DNA from: an uncultured Lachnospiraceae bacterium
GTDB taxonomy: Bacteria; Bacillota; Clostridia; Lachnospirales; Lachnospiraceae
NCBI GenBank assembly: GCA_947068385.1
Contig: CAMTBF010000126.1
Span: 1-8,499, forward strand
Reading direction: 5' to 3'
DNA: 8,499 nt
The notes under the pieces were generated by a model, which saw only the letters and a program-made list of their open reading frames with translations, ran no database searches and was not told the origin of the DNA. A program made the position numbers and the translations under genes. Below are positions 1-7,126 of the stretch, one piece after another; position 1 is the stretch's first letter; every line of letters begins with the position of its first letter.

Positions 1-779
1 AAGACGGGAAACTGGATTTAAGCCCCAGAAAGAAAGCGTACATCCAGATGGGCGTCAAGTATGCGGAATATCTTCAGAACAGTTCTTTTCCCTATGCGCT
101 TGCTCTTAGGGGCCAGCCGGATGAAATCCGGGATTACCTGGAGGGCATCTACAATACCATCGTGGTAAAGGATATAGTGAACCGCAGGAAGATCACGGAT
201 GTAATGATGCTGAAGAGCGTACTGCGATTTGTATTCGACAATATCGGAAGCCCCCTGTCCTCCAAAAAGATAGCTGATACCATGACGTCGGCCGGAAGGA
301 AAATCGATGGGAAGACGGTCGAAAAATATCTGGAGGCGCTGTCCGAGAGCTATGTCATTTATGAGGCAAAGCGGTATGATATCAAGGGCAAGCAGTATCT
401 GAAGAGCCTGAACAAATATTATATCGTAGACATCGGAATGAGGTATATGCTGCTGGGATCGAGACAGGCTGATGCGGGGCATATTCTGGAAAACGTGATC
501 TACCTGGAGCTTCTGAGACGGGGGTACGATGTCTATGTGGGAAAGGTGGACGCGTTCGAAGTGGACTTTGTGGCTGTGGACGCAAGGGGAACCGCCTATT
601 TTCAGGCAGCGCTTTCCGTGCGCGATGAAAAGACGCTGGAGAGAGAGCTGAGGCCCCTGATGTCCATCCGCGACCATTATCCCAAGATGATATTGACTAT
701 GGACGATGATCCGGAGGCCCAATATGACGGCATCCGTCGCGTCAATGCCAGGGACTGGCTTTTGGGGCTTACGGATTGA
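1..779 (+). CDS. AAA+ ATPase with C-terminal DUF4143 domain (5' partial)
   Basis: The reading frame is open from base 3 through the first visible Met (base 48) without a stop, so the start and the ATPase core (Walker A/B) lie outside the window; only the C-terminal part is seen. Numbering from that Met, residues about 55-115 look like a winged-helix segment (LSSKKIADTM, then KTVEKYLEALSESYVIYEA). Residues 120-190 are typical DUF4143: KYYIVDIGMRYMLLG, ENVIYLELLRRGYDVYVG (E148), EVDF (E171, D173) and YFQ (Q186), a restriction-endonuclease-like arrangement. Family members are about 400-450 residues, so roughly 40% is missing. They are common, often multi-copy, in gut anaerobes; their cellular role is poorly defined. 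It is co-oriented with eno but separated by 91 bases, so a shared operon is uncertain. Codon use appears less GC-rich than eno. Family assignment is confident, function is not. Confidence 0.88.
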   Translation, partial: DGKLDLSPRKKAYIQMGVKYAEYLQNSSFPYALALRGQPDEIRDYLEGIYNTIVVKDIVNRRKITDVMMLKSVLRFVFDNIGSPLSSKKIADTMTSAGRKIDGKTVEKYLEALSESYVIYEAKRYDIKGKQYLKSLNKYYIVDIGMRYMLLGSRQADAGHILENVIYLELLRRGYDVYVGKVDAFEVDFVAVDARGTAYFQAALSVRDEKTLERELRPLMSIRDHYPKMILTMDDDPEAQYDGIRRVNARDWLLGLTD

Positions 780-825
780 AAATGGAATAATTTCTCCCAT
801 GTGGGATATGCTAATGGCAGCCTAG

Positions 826-2210
<1,385 letters not shown>

Positions 2211-2212
2211 CG

Positions 2213-2398
2213 CTAGGTGAACAGTAGATAACAGATTCCCGCAAGGATCAGCACGATGGCCAGCACCGGCAGAAAGAGGGAGACAAAGGCCGCCAGCAGC
2301 ATGGCCGGCACGTCTCCCTTTTCCAGTGGCTCCCGCCGAAGCTGCTCTTCCTTCTCGGCATCGATTTCCCTGGGAATCTTCTTCCATGCCTTTCTCAT
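2213..2398 (-). CDS. Small single-helix membrane protein (61 aa), unknown function
   Basis: I do not recognise a family. The N-terminal half (1-32) is highly charged (MRKAWKKIPREIDAEKEEQL onward). Residues about 33-59 form one long hydrophobic segment with a central proline (AFVSLFLPVLAIVLILAG), ending four residues later at the C-terminus (CYLLFT), so the protein should be anchored with the charged part in the cytoplasm. The start at 2398 was chosen because GGAAGGAGGG sits 7 bases upstream; the in-frame ATG at 2425 has no such site and would place this Shine-Dalgarno inside the gene. It lies 96 bases after the ATPase F stop, on the same strand, behind a GC-rich hairpin, so it may be the last, separately tuned gene of the importer operon. 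It is convergent with eno. An accessory importer subunit is possible but unproven. Confidence 0.7.
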   Translation of the reverse strand: MRKAWKKIPREIDAEKEEQLRREPLEKGDVPAMLLAAFVSLFLPVLAIVLILAGICYLLFT

Positions 2399-2405
2399 AG
2401 CCCGT

Positions 2406-2415
2406 CCCTCCTTCC
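2406..2415 (-). promoter_or_regulatory. Ribosome binding site of the small membrane protein
   Basis: On the minus strand this reads GGAAGGAGGG, followed by 7 bases and ATG at 2398. Its strength and spacing are the main evidence that this short gene is real and that its start is at 2398 rather than 2425. Confidence 0.75.
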
Positions 2416-2450
2416 GCCATACCACACAAAGGCCCCGTGCCTACAGGCCA

Positions 2451-2480
2451 CGCGGCGGCGGAATCTGCCCCGCCGCCGCG
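2451..2480 (-). terminator. GC-rich perfect hairpin after the ATPase F gene
   Basis: CGCGGCGGCGG pairs perfectly (11 bp) with CCGCCGCCGCG around an 8-base loop, starting 14 bases beyond the ATPase F stop codon. The minus-strand continuation (TGGCCTGTAG) is not T-rich, so it is not a textbook intrinsic terminator. It could be a weak terminator, an attenuator before the small gene, or a block to 3' exonuclease decay. Confidence 0.45.
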
Positions 2481-2494
2481 CAGCCCTGAACGGC

Positions 2495-4132
2495 TTACCG
2501 GCTGTTCGTAGTGACATTCACATCGAACAGATAATTCCCCTCCCCGTCCACCTTCCGCTCCCCCGCGAAATGGCAGGCCACGAAATGCCCGGGCTTCACC
2601 TCGGTCAGCGCCGGCGGCACCACCTTGCACTTGTCGCAGGCCATGAAGCAGCGGGTGTGGAACTTGCACCCCGAGGGCGGCTTGATGGGGCTGGGGATGT
2701 TCCCCTCCAGGAGGATGCGCTCTTTCGTCAGGCTCTCCGGATCCGTGGTGGGGATGGAGGAGAGCAGCGCGATGGTATAGGGATGGCGGGGGTCGCTGAA
2801 GATCTCGTCCGTCTCCGCCACCTCCACCATATTGCCCAGGTACATGACGCCGATGCGGTCGGAGATATACCGCACCACCGACAGGTTGTGGGAGATGAAC
2901 AGGTAGGTCAGCCCTTCTTTCTCTTTCAGCTCCTGGAGCAGGTTGATGATCTGGGACTGGATGGACACGTCCAGGGCGGACACGCACTCGTCGCAGACCA
3001 CGAATTTCGGCTTCACGGCCAATGACCTTGCGATGCAGATCCTCTGCCTCTGCCCCCCGGAGAACTGATGGGGATATCGGTTGTACATATAGTTCTGCAG
3101 GCCGCAGGAATTCATCACCTTGAACACATATTCCTGCATCTTCCTGGAACCGGCCTTGAAGAAGCGGTGGGTCACCAGCCCCTCCTCTATGATGCGCCCC
3201 ACGGTCATGCGGGGGTTCAGGGAAGAGTAGGGATCCTGGAAGATGATCTGCAGGTCCTTGCGCAGATGCCGCATCTCCTTGTATTTCAGGCGCTTCAGAT
3301 CCACGCCGTTGTCCAGCATGGCCTCATATCGGACGAATTCCGCATCATCTGCATAGGGGGCTTTCAGCTGCCGGATCCTTTCATCGATTTTGGCGGCAGC
3401 GGCCAGGAGGCCGCTCTGCTGGCTGGTGAGCTCCTCGCGCTTTTGCGTCATTTTGTTTATCTTTTCCCGGATTCCATGGGCTTTGTCCGGCATTTCCTCC
3501 AGCAGCCCCTCCTGTGCCTCGATCTCCACGGCAAGATTGCCTGCCCTGCCGGCCAGGGCTGCTGCCTGGAAAGCGAGCTTATATTTTTCGGACAGGAGAG
3601 AAGCGCCCTGCCTGGTCTCCCTTGCCATGAAGCCCCCCAGGATCTTGGCCACATAGTCCAGGGCCGTCCTGGCGTCGCACAGGGCCAGGTTCTTGTCCTG
3701 CAGGTCATAAAAGGACGCGGAATCCCCCAGCGACTCGCATTTTTTCACGAGCTCCTGGGCATGGGCCTGGGCTTTTCGGTATCTCTCGATATATTTCTCC
3801 GCATTGGAAAGGGTGTCCAGCACATAGTCGGGCGCCACCTCCTCCAGGGTCCGCCCGTAATACATGGTGCTCCCTGCGGTCTGCTCATAGAGCTGGAGCA
3901 GCACCCGGCCCAAGGTGGACTTGCCGCAGCCGGATTCCCCCACCAGGCCGAAAGTCTCCCCCTGGTAGATGTCTATGGAGATGTCCTCATTGGCCCGGAC
4001 ATACATCTGCTTCGCAAAGAGGGAGGACTTTGCCACCGGGAAATATTTCTTCAGGTTCGTGATGGACAGCAGCGTGGCTTTCCGCTGTGCCTCAGCCGTC
4101 TGCGTTCTGTTCGTGGACTGTGATTTTTCCAT
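2495..4132 (-). CDS. dppF: Peptide-type ABC importer ATP-binding protein F with a large helical insertion
   Basis: This is the second nucleotide-binding subunit of the importer, at the cytoplasmic face. Motifs are Walker A GESGCGKST (65-73), Q-loop FQDPYSSLNPRMTVG (298-312, Q299), signature FSGGQRQR (357-364), Walker B FVVCDE (377-382), D-loop SALD (385-388) and H-loop H415. The oligo/dipeptide C-terminal domain follows (NIPSPIKPPSGCKFHTRC, 478-495), with cysteines C489, C495, C499 and C502, then C520. At 545 residues it is about 200 longer than usual. Residues about 94-276 interrupt the segment that normally joins GxxL to the KEMRxLRxxxQIIFQDP stretch. The residue after the catalytic glutamate is Cys instead of the usual Pro (CDEC). 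AAAGGAGG lies 10 bases upstream of the start, and the first 41 bases overlap the ATPase D gene, implying translational coupling. The symbol denotes subunit type only; the substrate is unknown. Confidence 0.93.
   Translation of the reverse strand: MEKSQSTNRTQTAEAQRKATLLSITNLKKYFPVAKSSLFAKQMYVRANEDISIDIYQGETFGLVGESGCGKSTLGRVLLQLYEQTAGSTMYYGRTLEEVAPDYVLDTLSNAEKYIERYRKAQAHAQELVKKCESLGDSASFYDLQDKNLALCDARTALDYVAKILGGFMARETRQGASLLSEKYKLAFQAAALAGRAGNLAVEIEAQEGLLEEMPDKAHGIREKINKMTQKREELTSQQSGLLAAAAKIDERIRQLKAPYADDAEFVRYEAMLDNGVDLKRLKYKEMRHLRKDLQIIFQDPYSSLNPRMTVGRIIEEGLVTHRFFKAGSRKMQEYVFKVMNSCGLQNYMYNRYPHQFSGGQRQRICIARSLAVKPKFVVCDECVSALDVSIQSQIINLLQELKEKEGLTYLFISHNLSVVRYISDRIGVMYLGNMVEVAETDEIFSDPRHPYTIALLSSIPTTDPESLTKERILLEGNIPSPIKPPSGCKFHTRCFMACDKCKVVPPALTEVKPGHFVACHFAGERKVDGEGNYLFDVNVTTNSR
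3305..3853 (-). other. Helical/coiled-coil insertion inside ATPase F
   Basis: This codes for residues about 94-276 of ATPase F, between Walker A and the Q-loop. The boundaries were placed where GRTL (93-96) and GVDL (276-279) look like alternative copies of the same position in ordinary family members. The insert is rich in Ala, Glu, Lys, Gln and Leu and nearly free of proline, with heptad-like stretches such as IREKINKMTQKREELTSQQS (221-240) and KIDERIRQLK (248-257). It should form long helices or helical hairpins projecting from the beta-rich subdomain of the ATPase. Confidence 0.75.
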
Positions 4133-5126
4133 GTTCCTCGCTCCTCCTTTCCATTTTGTCCGGATAGAAGCAGCGGATCAGCTGCCCCTCTGCCACCTGT
4201 AGCAATGCAGGCTCCTCCTGGATACATTTCCTGGTACAATACCTGCACCGCGGCGCGAACTTGCACCCCTGTGGGAGATCCAGGGGATGGGGCACCACGC
4301 CGGGGATGGGGTCCAGCTTGGCCCGCTCGTCGTTCAGCCGGGGGATGGAGTACATCAGCCCCTCCGTGTAGGGATGGCTCTTCTCGCAGTCCGTGAAGAT
4401 CAGCCTGGCGGGCGCCTGCTCCACCACCTGGCCGCAGTACATGACTACGACATCGTCAGCCATTTCGTTGATGACCCCCAGGTCATGGGTGATGAACATG
4501 ATGGCGGTTCCGTTCTCTTTCTGCAGATCGTTCATCAGCCGCAGGATCTGCGCCTGGATGGTCACGTCCAGGGCGGTGGTGGGCTCGTCGGCGATCAGGA
4601 TGTCCGGCTTGCAGGCCAGGGCCATGGCGATCATCACCCGCTGGCGCATGCCGCCGGAGAGCTGGTGGGGATACTGGCGGGCCACCGCCTCTGGATTGGG
4701 GATCTGCACTGCCCGCAGCATCTCGATGCATTTCTGCGCCGCCTCCTTTTTCCCCATGTCCTGATGGATCATAAACGGCTCCGATAGCTGCCGCCTGATG
4801 GAAAATACCGGGTTCAGCGAAGTCATGGGCTCCTGGAAGATCACGGAGATCCGGTTCCCCCGGATATGGTACATCTCCTGGGTGGACACCTTGGCCAGGT
4901 CCTGCCCGGCGAAGGTGACGGTCCCTCCTGCGATATATCCGTTTGCATCCAACAGCCGCAGCACGCTCATAGCCGTAACGCTCTTCCCGGAACCGGACTC
5001 GCCCACGATGCCCAGGGTCCGCCCCGGATAGATAGAATAGGAAACGTCGTTCACGGCTTTCACCGTGCCGTTCCTGGTCTTAAAAAAGGTACGGAGGTTC
5101 TTCACCTCCAACAAAGCCTCTGCCAT
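4092..5126 (-). CDS. dppD: Peptide-type ABC importer ATP-binding protein D
   Basis: This 344-residue nucleotide-binding subunit has normal family length and pairs with ATPase F to power peptide (or nickel-type) uptake. It has Walker A GESGSGKS (42-49), Q-loop [10 protein letters not shown] (97-106, Q98), signature LSGGMRQR (156-163), Walker B ILIADEP (176-182), D-loop TALD and H-loop H214. The C-terminal oligopeptide-transporter domain includes [19 protein letters not shown] (276-294). Cysteines C288, C294, C297 and C301 with C319 make a compact cluster like that of ATPase F. All catalytic residues are canonical. I chose the ATG at 5126 over 5135, because AAGGAGG would lie only 1 base from the 5135 codon but 10 bases from 5126, matching the 9-10 base spacing of the neighbouring genes. 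The gene follows permease C by 33 bases and overlaps ATPase F by 41. The symbol is by subunit type; the substrate is unknown. Confidence 0.94.
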   Translation of the reverse strand: MAEALLEVKNLRTFFKTRNGTVKAVNDVSYSIYPGRTLGIVGESGSGKSVTAMSVLRLLDANGYIAGGTVTFAGQDLAKVSTQEMYHIRGNRISVIFQEPMTSLNPVFSIRRQLSEPFMIHQDMGKKEAAQKCIEMLRAVQIPNPEAVARQYPHQLSGGMRQRVMIAMALACKPDILIADEPTTALDVTIQAQILRLMNDLQKENGTAIMFITHDLGVINEMADDVVVMYCGQVVEQAPARLIFTDCEKSHPYTEGLMYSIPRLNDERAKLDPIPGVVPHPLDLPQGCKFAPRCRYCTRKCIQEEPALLQVAEGQLIRCFYPDKMERRSEEHGKITVHEQNADG

Positions 5127-5136
5127 GAATTCCATA

Positions 5137-5143
5137 CCTCCTT
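5137..5143 (-). promoter_or_regulatory. Ribosome binding site deciding the ATPase D start
   Basis: The minus strand reads AAGGAGG, then T, ATGGAATTC and ATGGCAGAG. The site is too close to the first ATG (1 base) and well placed for the second (10 bases), so the start at 5126 is preferred. Confidence 0.7.
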
Positions 5144-5159
5144 GCCCGCCTGGCGGACA

Positions 5160-7109
5160 TCATGTTTTTTCTACGGACTTCGGGTCCAGCACGTCCCGCA
5201 GCGTATCCCCGATGATATTGATGCAGATTACCACGACGGAGAGGAACAGCGCCGGGAACACCCATCTCCACCAGAAGGACTGGATCACCAGAGCGCTCCG
5301 GGAGCCGTCCAGCATGTTCCCCCAGGTAGGACGGGGGAGCTGTACGCCGAAGCCCAGATAGGAGAGGGAGGACTCGGTCAGCATGCAGCTGGCGAAATCC
5401 AGCGTAACAGTTACCAGAATGACGGATACGATATTGGGCAGGATATGCCGGAAGGCGATCCGGCCCTCTTTCACGCCCATGGAACGGGCGGCGGTGACGA
5501 ATTCTTTCTCCCGCTCCGCCAGGATTTGGCCTCTCACCAGCCTAGCCAGCCCGGTCCAGGACAGCACTCCCAATATCAGCATGATGATCACGATGCGGGT
5601 GTCCTCATGGATGTCCGATGCCTGGAAGATGGCCGACAGGCACAGGGCAAAAGGCAGGAAAGGGATTGCCCCCACGATCTCTGTCAGCCGCATCAGCAGC
5701 ATGTCCACGGCTCCCCCGAAATACCCGGAGATACAGCCGATCAGGATGCCGATGATGGTGGAGACGATGACAGCCACGGCCCCTACGGTCATGGTCATCT
5801 TGCCGCCGTTCATGATCCGGTTGAACACGTCCCGGCCCATGTCGTCAGTGCCCATGAGATACCCTTTCAGGCCCCAGCAGTCCACGAACTTGCCGTCCTT
5901 GAAAGCGTAATTCTGGAATCCGCTGGCATATACCTTGTCCACGGCGCCCTCCTCTGTCAAGGCTTTGGGAATCTCGCACTGGTTGCGGTAGTTCTGGCCC
6001 CAGGCGTAGACCCTGCCCTGATCCGTGGTCAGCACGAAATGCCTGGTGCCGCCGGAGACCGTGAGGGCGTTCTCCCCCTCCGGGAGCTGCGGCTGCGGCT
6101 CTTTCATGCCGCTGACCACGATCTCCCCGTCGTCCAGCACCAGGGCAAGAGCATTGCCGGAGGCCGCGATGTCCACCACCTTACGGTTCCCGATGTACTC
6201 GAACAGGTCCGTGCTGACGCTGCGCCCGCTTTCGTCCGGCACGCTGATGATATTGTACTTGGTGCTCTTGCCGCAGACGAAATCGCCGTTCTCGTCGATG
6301 CCGTAGATGCCGTCATTGGTAAAGGTGAGCTTCACGAGGGGGCTCTCCTTCTTGCCGTGCTTGATCACGGAGGAGAGGTTGGTGGCGCTCAATCCGTCAT
6401 TGCCCCAGGCGTAGATGGTGCCGTCCTCCATGAGGATGGCCGTCACCTGGTTGCCGCAGATCAGCTGTCGCACCTGGGAGGCATCTATCGTCCCGCCGTC
6501 CATGAGCTCCTCGGGCTGCTTGCGGGCCGCGGCAATCATGGAGCCCTCATGCCCGTACTGGCCGTTGTCGTATTCGCCCCAGGCGATGACGCGACCGTCT
6601 TCGGTGATGGCCACGCAGTGGTCGGATCCCGCGGCCACATGGACGACGCGGCTGTCTTTCACCTCCTCAGGGATGTTCATCACGTCCCGGGCCGGATCCC
6701 CGGAGATATTCACATACTGTCCCCACATGGAGACCTTGCCATCCGTGTCCACGCCGATGGTGAAGGTGCCCTTGGAGGAGATGTCCACCACGCCGTCTTT
6801 CATGCCATCGGGCAGCTTCATCAGGCTCCGGGTGGGAGCCATGTTGGTGTGCAGCATTTCGCTGCCGGTCTCTGTCAGGTTCACCGGCGCAATGGCGGAG
6901 CCGATGAAGACGAAGAGGAACATTCCCGCCAGGATGATCACCGCCCCCGTGGCCAGGGGATTGCGGAAGAACCGTTTCACTGCCAGCTTGCCGGGGCTGT
7001 CGAACCGCTCATCGGCCAAGGTCAGTTCCTTGGAGCCGCCAAAGAACATTCTGCGCAGCCAGCGCAAGGGGGCAGGCCCTTTCCGGGAGGAAGCTTTCTT
7101 TTCGCTCAT
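5160..7109 (-). CDS. dppC: Peptide-type ABC importer permease C with inserted RCC1-type beta-propeller
   Basis: This is one of the two membrane channel subunits. The 649 residues (usual length about 280-320) read as three blocks. The N-terminal OppC-type segment has KRFFRNPLATGAVIILAG and a first transmembrane helix (about 53-73). A seven-repeat RCC1-like domain follows (about 105-414). The permease core opens with MGTDDMGRDVFNRI (419-432) and contains five further helices (about 438-460, 470-495, 505-524, 560-578, 612-634). The cytoplasmic EAA loop is EFVTAARSMGVKEGRIAFRH (536-555), and the C-terminus ends GDTLRDVLDP. The frame is continuous through both junctions and both permease ends are intact, so this looks like a genuine domain insertion rather than an assembly error. 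AAAGGAGG lies 9 bases upstream, overlapping the permease B stop codon; the intergenic gap is 15 bases. With the N-terminus inside, the propeller should be extracellular. It could contact the binding protein, a ligand or the cell wall; this is inference. Confidence 0.93.
   Translation of the reverse strand: MSEKKASSRKGPAPLRWLRRMFFGGSKELTLADERFDSPGKLAVKRFFRNPLATGAVIILAGMFLFVFIGSAIAPVNLTETGSEMLHTNMAPTRSLMKLPDGMKDGVVDISSKGTFTIGVDTDGKVSMWGQYVNISGDPARDVMNIPEEVKDSRVVHVAAGSDHCVAITEDGRVIAWGEYDNGQYGHEGSMIAAARKQPEELMDGGTIDASQVRQLICGNQVTAILMEDGTIYAWGNDGLSATNLSSVIKHGKKESPLVKLTFTNDGIYGIDENGDFVCGKSTKYNIISVPDESGRSVSTDLFEYIGNRKVVDIAASGNALALVLDDGEIVVSGMKEPQPQLPEGENALTVSGGTRHFVLTTDQGRVYAWGQNYRNQCEIPKALTEEGAVDKVYASGFQNYAFKDGKFVDCWGLKGYLMGTDDMGRDVFNRIMNGGKMTMTVGAVAVIVSTIIGILIGCISGYFGGAVDMLLMRLTEIVGAIPFLPFALCLSAIFQASDIHEDTRIVIIMLILGVLSWTGLARLVRGQILAEREKEFVTAARSMGVKEGRIAFRHILPNIVSVILVTVTLDFASCMLTESSLSYLGFGVQLPRPTWGNMLDGSRSALVIQSFWWRWVFPALFLSVVVICINIIGDTLRDVLDPKSVEKT
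5868..6797 (-). repeat. Seven-repeat RCC1-like beta-propeller coding region
   Basis: This covers residues about 105-414 of permease C. Seven units each end in a turn of the form D-G-x-(V/I/F)-x-x-(W)-G: DGKVSMWG (123-130), DGRVIAWG (171-178), DGTIYAWG (229-236), NGDFVCG (274-280), DGEIVVSG (327-334), QGRVYAWG (364-371) and DGKFVDCWG (405-413). Most are preceded by a strand such as VVHVAAGSDHCVAI. The spacings of the turn glycines are 48, 58, 45, 53, 37 and 41 residues. Seven is the blade number of RCC1 and BLIP-II propellers. Repeats 4 and 5 have lost the tryptophan. Confidence 0.88.
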
Positions 7110-7118
7110 TTTTTAAGT

Positions 7119-7126
7119 CCTCCTTT
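7119..7126 (-). promoter_or_regulatory. Ribosome binding site of permease C
   Basis: AAAGGAGG on the minus strand shares its first two A bases with the TAA stop of permease B and lies 9 bases from the ATG at 7109. This arrangement favours coupled translation of the two permeases. Confidence 0.75.

Noticed and set aside
794..806. TCCC-ATGT-GGGA hairpin between the ATPase gene and eno
   Set aside because: The stem is only four to five pairs with no T-run after it, too weak to call a terminator.
776..815. TTGAAA and TATGCT as promoter elements for eno
   Set aside because: The spacing between them is 25 bases, far from the usual 17, and no better partner was found for either.
3068..4123. A 351-codon plus-strand open frame opposite ATPase F
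   Set aside because: The opposite strand encodes a fully motif-supported ATPase; this translation shows no family features and lacks a clear ribosome binding site.
5127..5135. Start of ATPase D at the ATG at 5135
   Set aside because: The Shine-Dalgarno AAGGAGG lies only one base from it; the in-frame ATG at 5126 is correctly spaced.
5865..6812. Permease C as a chimeric assembly of two genes
   Set aside because: The frame is uninterrupted, the permease parts before and after are complete and in the right order, no start or stop lies at the junctions, and the propeller is complete with seven repeats.
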